Part shown: positions 13,659-21,540 of the stretch, piece after piece
Position numbering within the stretch: the stretch's first letter is position 1
Layout: the number at the start of each line of letters is the position of its first letter
Origin: an uncultured Clostridia bacterium
GTDB taxonomy: Bacteria > Bacillota > Clostridia > Oscillospirales > CAG-272
Reading direction: 5' to 3'
Length of the DNA stretch: 22,799 nt
Assembly (NCBI GenBank): GCA_947367285.1
Contig: CANBDB010000009.1
Span: 1 to 22,799, forward strand
Notes under the pieces: model-generated
Told to the model about the DNA's origin: nothing
Database searches by the model: none
Seen by the model: the letters and a program-made list of their open reading frames with translations, nothing else
Made by a program: the position numbers and the translations under genes

Positions 13659-15755
13659 ATGGCAACGGTAAAAGAACAATTCGGAAGTCTGGTGTTTGAT
13701 GACAGAGTTATGAAGGCGAGCCTTGATGCAAAGGTTTACGCTTCCTTGAAAAAGACGATTGATGAAGGAAAGGAGCTTGATCTGACGGTCGCAAATGCTG
13801 TGGCAGCCGCTATGAAGGATTGGGCGGTAGCTCACGGAGCAACCCATTATACACATTGGTTCCAGCCTCTTACGGGTGTTACGGCAGAGAAGCATGATAG
13901 CTTTATTTCACCTGCTCCCGATGGCGGAGTCATTATGGAATTTTCGGGCAAGGAGCTGATCAAGGGTGAGCCCGATGCATCTTCGTTCCCCTCGGGAGGA
14001 CTTCGCGCTACCTTTGAGGCAAGAGGCTATACTGCTTGGGATCCTACCTCTTACGCATTTATCAAGGGAAAGACGCTGTGCATTCCTACAGCTTTCTGCT
14101 CCTATGGCGGTGAGGCTCTTGATAAAAAGACTCCCTTGCTTCGTTCTATGGAGGCACTCAACGTGCAGGCTCTCCGTATTCTGAAGCTTTTCGGAAACGA
14201 TACCGTAAAGCGTGTTACAAGCTCGGTCGGTCCTGAGCAGGAATATTTCCTTGTTGACAAAGAAATGTATAACAAGAGGAAAGATCTCATATACACCGGG
14301 CGCACGCTCTTTGGCGCGAAGCCTCCCAAGGGGCAGGAAATGGATGACCATTATTTTGGTGTTATCAAGCCCCGTGTAGCTGCTTATATGGAGGATCTCA
14401 ATGAGGAGCTGTGGAAGCTTGGTATTCTCGCAAAGACTGAGCATAACGAGGTCGCACCCGCACAGCATGAGTTGGCACCCATTTATACCACAACGAATAT
14501 TGCCACCGACCACAACCAGCTTACGATGGAGATCATGCAGAAGGTGGCTGCAAAGCACGGTCTTGTTTGCTTGCTCCACGAAAAGCCCTTTGCAGGTGTC
14601 AACGGCTCGGGTAAGCACAACAACTGGTCTATTGCAACCGATGCAGGACAGAATTTGCTCTCTCCCGGCGAAACACCCTACGAAAACGCGCAGTTTTTGC
14701 TGTTCCTTTGCGCTGTAATCAAGGCGGTTGACGATTATCAGGACCTTCTCAGAATTTCGGTTGCTACCGCAGGCAACGATCACCGTCTCGGTGCAAACGA
14801 AGCACCTCCCGCCGTGGTATCCATCTTCCTCGGTGACGAGCTGAACGCTGTCCTTGAGGCAATCGAGAACGATACCCCCTATCAGGGTGCTAAGAAAACA
14901 ACAATGAAGCTTGGAAGCGACGTTCTTCCCAAATTTAACAGAGATACCACCGACCGAAACCGCACCTCACCCTTTGCATTCACGGGCAACAAGTTTGAGT
15001 TCCGTATGCTTGGCTCCTCCAACAGCATCGCCTGTGCAAACATTATGCTGAACACAGCTGTTGCGGAATCATTGAAAATCTATGCTGACCGTCTTGAGGG
15101 CGTAGCTGATTTTGAGACTGCATTGCACGATATGATCAAGAAGACCATCAAGGATCACAAACGCATCATTTTCAACGGTAACGGTTACGACGATTCCTGG
15201 ATAAAGGAAGCAACCGAGAAGAGAGGTCTTTGCAACTATCGCACCACAGCTGACTGTATGCCACATATTCTTGATGAGAAAAACGTAAGAATTCTGACGT
15301 CTCACAAGGTTTTTTCCGAGGTGGAGTTGAAATCCAGATATGAGATCATGCTGGAAAATTACTGCAAGACGGTTATGATCGAAGCGTGTACGATGGTCGA
15401 TATGGCAAAGAAGCAGATTCTTCCCGCCGTCAGTGCATATACGACCGATCTTGCCGAAAGCGTTGGAAAGAAGCTCAAGCTCGGTACAGATATTGCTTGC
15501 AAGTACGAAAAGGAAGCTGTTAAGAAGCTTTCCATTCTATGCGATAAGATAGCCGAGGCGACCGACTTGCTTGAGGGCACACTTGTTAAGATCAAGGCGG
15601 CAGAGAGTATCGGGGAAGAATCCGAAATGATTCGTGATGCAGTCCTTGTCGCAATGAGTGAGCTTCGCGTGGCATGCGACGAGGCTGAGACGATGACCGC
15701 CGAAAAATACTGGCCGTTCCCGACTTATGGAGAACTTTTGTTCGGCGTGAGATAA
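13659..15755 (+). CDS. glnN: Type III glutamine synthetase
   Basis: The 698-residue length and motifs mark GSIII (GlnN), a double-ring dodecamer common in Bacteroidetes and clostridia. Key blocks are VMEFSGKELIKGEPDASSFPSGG-like region at about 91-114, SSVGPEQEYFLVDKEMYNKR (188-207, metal glutamates), TEHNEVAPAQHELAPIYTTTN (260-280), the ATP-site GVNGSGKHNNWSIATDAG (313-330), NDHRLGANEAPPAVVSIFLG and NRTSPFAFTGNKFEFRMLGS. It makes glutamine from glutamate and ammonium. The ATG at 13659 has AAAGGAGA upstream; an in-frame start at 13572 would translate the attenuator and is rejected. It follows gdhA and precedes amt by 31 bases. Two glutamine synthetases of different types in one locus suggest different affinities or regulation. 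Confidence 0.97.
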   Translation: MATVKEQFGSLVFDDRVMKASLDAKVYASLKKTIDEGKELDLTVANAVAAAMKDWAVAHGATHYTHWFQPLTGVTAEKHDSFISPAPDGGVIMEFSGKELIKGEPDASSFPSGGLRATFEARGYTAWDPTSYAFIKGKTLCIPTAFCSYGGEALDKKTPLLRSMEALNVQALRILKLFGNDTVKRVTSSVGPEQEYFLVDKEMYNKRKDLIYTGRTLFGAKPPKGQEMDDHYFGVIKPRVAAYMEDLNEELWKLGILAKTEHNEVAPAQHELAPIYTTTNIATDHNQLTMEIMQKVAAKHGLVCLLHEKPFAGVNGSGKHNNWSIATDAGQNLLSPGETPYENAQFLLFLCAVIKAVDDYQDLLRISVATAGNDHRLGANEAPPAVVSIFLGDELNAVLEAIENDTPYQGAKKTTMKLGSDVLPKFNRDTTDRNRTSPFAFTGNKFEFRMLGSSNSIACANIMLNTAVAESLKIYADRLEGVADFETALHDMIKKTIKDHKRIIFNGNGYDDSWIKEATEKRGLCNYRTTADCMPHILDEKNVRILTSHKVFSEVELKSRYEIMLENYCKTVMIEACTMVDMAKKQILPAVSAYTTDLAESVGKKLKLGTDIACKYEKEAVKKLSILCDKIAEATDLLEGTLVKIKAAESIGEESEMIRDAVLVAMSELRVACDEAETMTAEKYWPFPTYGELLFGVR

Positions 15756-15786
15756 ACAGAGCATTTACGTTAAGGAGATGATTGAT

Positions 15787-17538
15787 ATGGATGCTACAAG
15801 CATCATGGAATTTGTAAAGGAAGCCGTAACGACCGAGGTGTTCGGTGTGTGGTTTTTGATTGGAGCCGCGCTTGTATTCTTTATGCAGGCAGGTTTCGCA
15901 ATGGTTGAAACAGGCTTTACCAGAGCGAAAAACGCAGGTAACATCATTATGAAGAACCTGATGGACTTCTGCATCGGAACGGTTGTGTTCGTGTTGCTGG
16001 GCTTCGGACTGATGATGGCTGAGGATTACGTTTTTGGTCTCGTCGGAGTACCGAATCTCGATATCTTTACCGATTTTGGTGGATTTATCAAGGAAAATGC
16101 TTCGAGCTTTGTATTTAACCTTGTGTTCTGCGCTACCGCCGCAACCATTGTTTCGGGGGCTATGGCAGAGAGAACAAAATTTGTTTCGTATTGTATTTAT
16201 TCCGGTGTGATCTCTCTTGTCGTTTATCCGATTGAGGCAGGCTGGGTCTGGAATTCTCAGGGTTGGCTTGCGCAGTGGGGCTTCCACGATTTCGCGGGTT
16301 CCGCTGCCATCCACTCGGTTGGAGGCTTGACCGCATTGATCGGTGCAATTATGGTTGGTCCCCGTCTTGGCAAATACGTTAAGGATAAGGCGGGAAAGGT
16401 TACAAAGGTAAACGCGATTCCCGGTCACTCTATCACTCTTGGCGCGCTTGGTTGCTTTATCCTTTGGTTTGGATGGTACGGCTTCAACGGCGCGGCAGCA
16501 TGGGATGGAACCTCTTTGGCATCCATCTTCCTTACCACAACCATTGCCCCCGCAGTTGCGACCTGCACGACGATGATCTTTACTTGGATCAAGAACGGCA
16601 AGCCCGACGTTTCTATGTGTCTCAATGCTTCCTTGGCAGGACTTGTAGGCATTACAGCGGGCTGTGATTCGCTGGATGCGATCGGTGCTACGGTTGTTGG
16701 TGTCGTATCGGGTATCCTTGTTGTGGTGGCTGTTGAGTTTCTTGACCTGAAGCTGCATATCGACGATCCCGTCGGTGCCGTTGGTGTTCATTTGGTTAAC
16801 GGTGTTTGGGGAACGCTTGCAGTAGGACTTCTGGCAAATCCCGAGGCTCCCGCAGGTCTTAACGGATTGTTTTATACGGGAAGTGCAGTGCTTCTCGGTA
16901 AACAGACGGTAGGCATTCTTGCGATTCTCGCATGGACCGCCGTCACGATGACGATTACCTTCCTCATCATCAAGAAGACGGTTGGTCTGCGCGTGAGCGC
17001 CGAGGAGGAGATCAAGGGACTTGACAGCACCGAGCACGGCTTGCCCAGTGCTTACGCAGATTTCGTTCCCGCAGTTGAAAGTCTTGATTACGGATATGAG
17101 AGTGCCGTTGCCGTTAGCGGAGAGGTGCCGATGGCAGAGGCGGTTCCCGTAAAGAAGGTTCCTGCTTTTGAAGATGGTACGCCGAAGCTCACAAAGGTTG
17201 AGATCATTTGTAAGGAAGCGAGACTTGAGACTCTCAAGAACGCTATGATGGATATTGGTATTACGGGCATGACCGTTTCTCATGTGCTCGGATGCGGAGC
17301 GCAGAAGGACAAGCCGGAATATTACCGCGGTGTTCAGGTTGAGGCAAATCTGTTGCCCAAGGTGCAGATAGATATCGTTGTCAGCAAGATACCTGTACGT
17401 CAGGTCATCGAAACGGCAAAGAAGGTTCTTTATACCGGACACATCGGGGATGGTAAGATCTTCGTTTATGATGTCGAAAACGTCGTAGAGGTTCGTACCG
17501 GTGAAGAGGGCTACGATGCCTTGCAGGATGTAGAATAA
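15787..17538 (+). CDS. amt: Ammonium transporter fused to a C-terminal PII (GlnB/GlnK) domain
   Basis: The 583-residue protein has an Amt/Rh channel of about 11 membrane segments (residues about 18-400), a linker rich in acidic residues and alanine (about 405-465), and a complete PII domain (467-583). The Amt part keeps the conduction residues: D168 and H176 (HDFAGSAAIHSVGG) and H335 (DDPVGAVGVHLVNGVWG), the twin histidines. The PII part shows KLTKVEIICKEARLETL, GITGMTVSHVLGCGAQ, a T-loop with YYRG (Y513 at the position of the uridylylated tyrosine), LPKVQIDIVV and TGHIGDGKIFVYDVENVVEV. PII normally blocks Amt when nitrogen is plentiful; here the regulator is attached to its target. The start at 15787 is nine bases after AAGGAG; an ATG at 15778 overlaps the ribosome site. 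Confidence 0.97.
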   Translation: MDATSIMEFVKEAVTTEVFGVWFLIGAALVFFMQAGFAMVETGFTRAKNAGNIIMKNLMDFCIGTVVFVLLGFGLMMAEDYVFGLVGVPNLDIFTDFGGFIKENASSFVFNLVFCATAATIVSGAMAERTKFVSYCIYSGVISLVVYPIEAGWVWNSQGWLAQWGFHDFAGSAAIHSVGGLTALIGAIMVGPRLGKYVKDKAGKVTKVNAIPGHSITLGALGCFILWFGWYGFNGAAAWDGTSLASIFLTTTIAPAVATCTTMIFTWIKNGKPDVSMCLNASLAGLVGITAGCDSLDAIGATVVGVVSGILVVVAVEFLDLKLHIDDPVGAVGVHLVNGVWGTLAVGLLANPEAPAGLNGLFYTGSAVLLGKQTVGILAILAWTAVTMTITFLIIKKTVGLRVSAEEEIKGLDSTEHGLPSAYADFVPAVESLDYGYESAVAVSGEVPMAEAVPVKKVPAFEDGTPKLTKVEIICKEARLETLKNAMMDIGITGMTVSHVLGCGAQKDKPEYYRGVQVEANLLPKVQIDIVVSKIPVRQVIETAKKVLYTGHIGDGKIFVYDVENVVEVRTGEEGYDALQDVE

Positions 17539-17563
17539 TAATGTTTGAAAGGAGCTTACTATT

Positions 17564-17734
17564 ATGCCAAAAAAGAAACAAAATGATTTTGCTCCCCAAA
17601 TTGATTTTAAGGAGCAGACTCCCGAGATGCAGTTGAAAGAAGTAAAGCCCGATCCTCTGTACGAGAAAGCGTTCCTTTCCCGTGAGGATAAGAATACGAG
17701 CGAATATGCTCGGAATACAACCACTTGGGATTAA
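17564..17734 (+). CDS. Unknown 56-residue hydrophilic protein downstream of amt
   Basis: An open frame of 57 codons starts MPKKKQNDFAPQIDFKEQTP and ends with NTTTWD. A good ribosome binding site (AAAGGAG, with TTACTATT before the ATG) and a position only 25 bases after the amt-PII stop suggest it is translated. The peptide is highly charged (many K, E, D), with no membrane segment, cysteines or signal peptide, so it should be a small cytosolic, possibly disordered protein. I do not recognise a family. Its place between the Amt-PII fusion and the asparagine T-box suggests a role in nitrogen metabolism, perhaps as a small partner of PII or a glutamine synthetase, but that is inference only. Confidence 0.7.
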   Translation: MPKKKQNDFAPQIDFKEQTPEMQLKEVKPDPLYEKAFLSREDKNTSEYARNTTTWD

Positions 17735-17756
17735 CTCCTAAAAGAACAAAAGCGAT

Positions 17757-17994
17757 TGAGAAAAGAAAAGTAATACGGATACTCGTCTATAGAGAGCACG
17801 GGGTGGTGGAAGCCGTGTAGCGAGTCCGTATGAAGAACACTTTTCGAGCTGCAAGCTGAAAAAGCATCGGCTTTAGTAGGTGCGCCGTTTGGTCGTGCGT
17901 CAATCGACACAGCCTTGATTGAGGCATAAATGAAGAACAAATATAGGTGGCACCGCGAGTACAGCACTTGCCCTATAGGATGCTGAATTTACTA
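17757..17994 (+). promoter_or_regulatory. T-box riboswitch, probably asparagine-responsive, upstream of asnB
   Basis: The core T-box AGGTGGCACCGCGA is at 17945-17958. The antiterminator folds exactly as expected: TATAGG (17942-17947) with CCTATA (17972-17977), a seven-base bulge TGGCACC, then GCGAG/CTTGC. The bulge base C51 of TGGC would pair with a G discriminator, as in tRNA-Asn. In Stem I, TACGGATACTCG pairs with CGAGTCCGTA, a lower GAAAAG/CTTTTC helix closes it, an AGTA element faces GAAGAACA, and AAC at 17836-17838 is the probable Asn specifier. The competing hairpin (CAGCA 17962-17966 with TGCTG 17981-17985) has only a weak T tract, so the control mode (transcription or translation) is unclear. 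No promoter was found between amt and the T-box. Confidence 0.9.
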
Positions 17995-18013
17995 CATATA
18001 TGAGGTAAAAACA

Positions 18014-19597
18014 ATGTGTTCCATTATGGGTTATTGCGGAAGCGGCGCCACTTTTGCGTCGTTTTCCGAAGCGTTTGATAAAACGGTCTCGCGCGGACCG
18101 GATGATACGAAAATCATTGATACGGGAAATGGTCTTCTTGGATTTCACAGGCTGGCAATTATGGGTCTTACTCCGTCAGGAATGCAGCCCTTTGAACTTT
18201 CCGGCAGCTACGTTGTGTGTAACGGTGAAATCTACGGCTTTGAAAAACAGAGGGAAGCACTAAAAAAGAAGGGATATACCTTTGTAAGCGACAGCGATTG
18301 TGAGATACTGCTCCCGATGTACCGTGAATACGGTACGGCAATGTTTGCTATGCTTGATGCGGAATACGCTCTCATCATTTATGACGGTGATAAGGGTGAG
18401 TATATCGCGGCACGGGATCCCATCGGTATTAGACCGCTTTATTACGGGTATGACGGTGAAGGCGTAATCCTTTTTGCCAGTGAAGCGAAAAACCTTGTCG
18501 GTCTTACGAAAAAGATCTTGCCGTTTCCTCCCGGACACTACTATAAAGACGGTCGTTTCGAGTGCTATACCGATATCGCAAAGGTGGATAAGGTCTGTCA
18601 GGATGACCTTGAGTGCGTATGCCATCAGATTCACGACAAGCTGGTGGCAGGCGTGGAAAAGAGACTTATTGCCGATGCCAAGGTCGGATTTCTTCTTTCG
18701 GGCGGCTTGGACTCTTCGTTGGTGTGCGCAATCGCGCAGAAAAAGAGCGACGTGCCGATCAAGACCTTTGCCATCGGAATGAGTGAGGATGCTATCGACC
18801 TCAAATATGCAAAGCAGGTTGCCGATTACATTGGAAGCGATCATAAGGAGATCTATATGACGCCGGATGATGTGCTTTCCTCGCTTGAAACGGTCATTGC
18901 AATGCTTGGTACCTTTGATATAACGACGATCAGAGCCAGTATGGGAATGTATCTCATCTGCAAGGCGATCCACGAGCAGACCGATATTCGAGTTCTTCTC
19001 ACGGGGGAGATTTCCGACGAGCTGTTTGGTTATAAATACACGGATTTTGCACCAAGTGCCGCCGAATTTCAAAAGGAGTCGGAGAAGAGGATCCGTGAGC
19101 TTCATATGTACGATGTGCTTCGTGCCGACCGTTGCATTTCGGTAAACTCTCTTGAAGCAAGAGTTCCGTTCGGTGATTTGGATTTTGTCAGATACGTTAT
19201 GAGTATTGACCCCGAATTGAAGCTGAACAAGTACGGAAAAGGAAAGTATCTTTTACGCCACGCCTTTGAGGATGGTGATTATCTACCCGATTCGATTCTG
19301 TGGCGAGAGAAAGCTGCGTTCTCGGATGCGGTAGGACACTCAATGGTTGACTACTTAAAGGAATATGCCGAGAGTAAATACACTGACGCGGAATTTGAGG
19401 AAAGATGCAAAAAGTACAGACACGCAACGCCGTTTACCAAGGAATCGCTTTTGTATCGTGAGATATTTGAAAAGTATTATCTCGAACAATCTGAAATGAT
19501 CGTCGCTTTCTGGATGCCCAACAAGGCGTGGAAGGGCTGCGACGTAAAGGATCCCTCTGCGCGAGTGCTCTCCAACTACGGAGCCAGCGGAGTATAA
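18014..19597 (+). CDS. asnB: Asparagine synthetase B (glutamine-hydrolysing)
   Basis: The 527-residue enzyme makes asparagine from aspartate, glutamine and ATP. Cys2 (MCSIMGY) is the glutaminase nucleophile, exposed after Met removal. RGPDD (27-31), HRLAIMGLTP (45-54) and CNGEIYGF (69-76) complete the GATase II domain. The synthetase domain has the PP-loop SGGLDSS (229-235) for ATP, a GEISDELFGYKY region and a RADRCISVNSLEARVPFGD segment that binds the acyl-adenylate. Length is close to E. coli AsnB (554). The ATG follows TGAGGT by seven bases. It is preceded by the asparagine-type T-box, so it should rise when uncharged tRNA-Asn accumulates. It closes the plus-strand nitrogen cluster with a clear terminator. 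Confidence 0.97.
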   Translation: MCSIMGYCGSGATFASFSEAFDKTVSRGPDDTKIIDTGNGLLGFHRLAIMGLTPSGMQPFELSGSYVVCNGEIYGFEKQREALKKKGYTFVSDSDCEILLPMYREYGTAMFAMLDAEYALIIYDGDKGEYIAARDPIGIRPLYYGYDGEGVILFASEAKNLVGLTKKILPFPPGHYYKDGRFECYTDIAKVDKVCQDDLECVCHQIHDKLVAGVEKRLIADAKVGFLLSGGLDSSLVCAIAQKKSDVPIKTFAIGMSEDAIDLKYAKQVADYIGSDHKEIYMTPDDVLSSLETVIAMLGTFDITTIRASMGMYLICKAIHEQTDIRVLLTGEISDELFGYKYTDFAPSAAEFQKESEKRIRELHMYDVLRADRCISVNSLEARVPFGDLDFVRYVMSIDPELKLNKYGKGKYLLRHAFEDGDYLPDSILWREKAAFSDAVGHSMVDYLKEYAESKYTDAEFEERCKKYRHATPFTKESLLYREIFEKYYLEQSEMIVAFWMPNKAWKGCDVKDPSARVLSNYGASGV

Positions 19598-19608
19598 TTG
19601 TATTGATT

Positions 19609-19641
19609 ACGGCACGGATTTTTCCGTGTCGTTCATTTTTT
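19609..19641 (+). terminator. Intrinsic terminator after asnB
   Basis: ACGGCACGGA and TCCGTGTCGT form a 10-base-pair hairpin with one G-U pair and a TTTT loop (19609-19632), followed by TCATTTTTT. It starts 11 bases after the asnB stop codon and separates the nitrogen cluster from the phosphate operon. Confidence 0.92.
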
Positions 19642-19644
19642 CAA

Positions 19645-19710
19645 TTTACAAAAACATTACATTCCCCGTACTTAACTATGGTAGTTGGAATTTTTCGGCT
19701 TTGGTATAAT
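19645..19710 (+). promoter_or_regulatory. Probable PhoP/PhoB-activated promoter of the pst operon
   Basis: TATAAT at 19705-19710 is a perfect -10, but 17 bases upstream there is no recognisable -35. Instead, two copies of a TT(A/T)ACA-like hexamer, TTTACA (19645-19650) and ATTACA (19656-19661), are repeated exactly one helical turn (11 bases) apart. This is the form of Pho boxes bound by PhoP/PhoB. Further degenerate repeats may follow (TTAACT at 19672-19677). A strong -10 without a -35 is typical of activator-dependent promoters, so induction by phosphate starvation is likely. Confidence 0.7.
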
Positions 19711-19745
19711 GATGGTGCAAAACAAAGAAAAGGAGATTCAAGAAA

Positions 19746-20621
19746 ATGAAAAAGATTTTTGCACTCGTACTCACATTCGTACTCACCCTCTGCACCCTTG
19801 GTGCGCTCACCTCTTGCGGCGGAGCAAAGTTTGATGAAAACAAGAACATCAGCGTAGTTGCCCGCGAAGACGGCAGCGGAACCAAATCCGCATTTATGGA
19901 GATCATCGGTCTCAAGGGCAAGGCGGACGTTTCCGGCGTCATCATCGGCGCAAACACCGCAGCGGTCCTCAATGAAGTAAAGGGCAACCCCCTTGCAATT
20001 GGCTACGACAGCCTTGGCTACGTTACCGATGAAGTAAAAATGCTCAAGGTTGACGGTGTTGCAGCAACCGTAGAGAACGTTAAGAACGGCACATACAAGA
20101 TTTCCCGTCCTCTTAACGTCGTATATCAGGAAAGCAAGGTTGCAAGCGAGGTTAATACTGCGTTCCTCACCTTCCTCCAGAGTTCCGATGCACAGAAGAT
20201 CATCTCGGATAACGGATACGTTTCGACCAAGGACGGAGCGGTAGCATACACGGTTATTCCCGGACTTTCCGGTGAGATCAACATTTCCGGTTCCACCTCT
20301 CTCAAGCCCCTTATGGAAAAGCTTGCTGCTAAGTTTGAGACAGTACAGAGTGGCGTCAAGGTTACCGTTGGCGGCGGCGGAAGCGGCACAGGCTACAACG
20401 ATGCAAAGAACGGTGTATCCGACTTCGGTATGATTTCCGAGACGTTCAAGACCGAAAAGGCAGAGAACTGCACCTACTACGAAGTTGCCAAGGACGGTAT
20501 CGCAGTCATTGTCAATAAGGAGAACCCTCTTGATAACATCTCGATGGATGACCTCAAAAACATCTACAACGTAGATGCAGGCGATGCGGCTATCAAGGTT
20601 TGGGCAGACGTTACGAAGTAA
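19746..20621 (+). CDS. pstS: Phosphate-binding lipoprotein PstS with permuted domain order
   Basis: The 291-residue protein has a lipoprotein signal peptide (MKKIFALVLTFVLTLCTLGA) with lipobox LTSC, so Cys24 is lipidated and the mature protein is tethered outside the membrane. It binds phosphate for the PstCAB transporter. The half normally found in the C-terminal part of PstS (ISVVAREDGSGTKSAFMEI, about 35-53) comes first. The half normally N-terminal (INISGSTSLKPLMEKLAAKFE, GGGGSGTGYNDAKNGVSDFGM, AKDGIAVIVNKENPLDN) comes second, from about residue 177. Phosphate ligands of both halves are present. The ribosome site AAAAGGAG precedes the ATG. pstC follows after one base. Similar permuted PstS proteins occur in clostridia to my recollection. 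Confidence 0.92.
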   Translation: MKKIFALVLTFVLTLCTLGALTSCGGAKFDENKNISVVAREDGSGTKSAFMEIIGLKGKADVSGVIIGANTAAVLNEVKGNPLAIGYDSLGYVTDEVKMLKVDGVAATVENVKNGTYKISRPLNVVYQESKVASEVNTAFLTFLQSSDAQKIISDNGYVSTKDGAVAYTVIPGLSGEINISGSTSLKPLMEKLAAKFETVQSGVKVTVGGGGSGTGYNDAKNGVSDFGMISETFKTEKAENCTYYEVAKDGIAVIVNKENPLDNISMDDLKNIYNVDAGDAAIKVWADVTK

Positions 20622-20622
20622 T

Positions 20623-21540
20623 ATGAAAAATCTGTACGGATTTATAAACGCGAGAGAAAAGGTCATGCGCGGCGTGTTCCTTTTCTCCGCGATATTTTCC
20701 ATTCTCGCGCTTGCGACGATTACGGTATTCCTCTTTATCAGCGGTGTGCCGTTTATTGCAAAGACGGGCTTTGCAAAATTCATATTCGGTAGTGATTGGG
20801 CGCCGCTTGCAGACACACCAAGCTATGGGATATTCCCGATGATCGTAGCTTCGCTATATGTTACAGCGCTTTCTGTTGTCATAGGAATCGGCATCGGACT
20901 TCTCACAGCGCTTGCGCTTTACAAGTTCTGTCCGAAAAGGCTTGTTGCTCCTATCAGACAAATGATCAATTTGCTTGCGGGTATTCCCTCGGTCATCTTT
21001 GGTCTGTTCGGTATGACAGTGATCGTACCCTTCGTCAGGGATTATCTTTCTCCGACAGGCGTGGGATACGGAATCTTTTCGGCGTCGATCGTTCTCGGTA
21101 TTATGATTTTACCGACCATTGTCAGCGTGAGCCTTGATTCCTTGAACAGCGTTCCGAATACCTATTATGAGGGAGCTCTGGCTCTCGGCGCAACCAAAGA
21201 GCAGGCAACATTCAAGATCATGCTTCCCGCAGCCAAGAGCGGTATCCTTGCAGGCGTCGTTCTTGCCATCGGACGTGCGATTGGTGAAACGATGGCGGTG
21301 ATCATGGTCATCGGCGGAAGCCCCGAGATGCCCGAGAGTCTGTTCCAAAGTGTAAGAACGCTGACCGCTAATATCGCAATGGGTGCTTTGGAGCTGAACG
21401 GAGATGCACTTTCCGCGCTGATCGCAACGGGAGTCGTGCTCTTTGTGTTCACGCTTATACTCAACGTGAGCTTCGGAATACTCAAGCGTGATAACGCAGA
21501 TAAGAAAGAGAAAAAAGGGAAGCGAGGTACTGCAAAATGA
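20623..21540 (+). CDS. pstC: Phosphate ABC transporter permease PstC
   Basis: The 305-residue membrane protein has about six transmembrane segments and is one of the two permease subunits of the Pst phosphate importer. GIPSVIFGLFGMTVIVPFV marks the central segment of PstC. The EGALALGATKEQATFKIMLP segment, followed by AKSGILAGVVLAIGRAIGET, is the EAA loop that docks on the PstB ATPase. The ATG at 20623 lies one base after the pstS stop (TAATATG), indicating coupled translation; a longer frame from 20575 would overlap pstS widely and is rejected. The stop overlaps the pstA start by four bases (ATGA). The C-terminus is basic (KKEKKGKRGTAK), facing the cytosol. Confidence 0.96.
   Translation: MKNLYGFINAREKVMRGVFLFSAIFSILALATITVFLFISGVPFIAKTGFAKFIFGSDWAPLADTPSYGIFPMIVASLYVTALSVVIGIGIGLLTALALYKFCPKRLVAPIRQMINLLAGIPSVIFGLFGMTVIVPFVRDYLSPTGVGYGIFSASIVLGIMILPTIVSVSLDSLNSVPNTYYEGALALGATKEQATFKIMLPAAKSGILAGVVLAIGRAIGETMAVIMVIGGSPEMPESLFQSVRTLTANIAMGALELNGDALSALIATGVVLFVFTLILNVSFGILKRDNADKKEKKGKRGTAK

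Noticed and set aside
13908..14783. A 291-codon open frame on the minus strand inside glnN
   Set aside because: It is a shadow of the glnN codons with no motif and no ribosome site.
15592..17724. A 710-codon open frame on the minus strand opposite glnN, amt and the small gene
   Set aside because: It is wholly antisense to clear genes, its product is rich in Arg, His, Asn and Cys without any family motif, and it has no credible ribosome site. Codon bias of the real genes keeps the opposite frame open.
17930..17941. Second ATGAAGAACA copy in the T-box leader as an alternative specifier
   Set aside because: It lies directly before the T-box sequence, not in Stem I; the copy at 17831-17840 is in the correct specifier-loop position.
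19641..20816. A 391-codon open frame on the minus strand opposite pstS and pstC
   Set aside because: It is antisense to pstS and the start of pstC, crosses the pst promoter, and has no recognisable domain.
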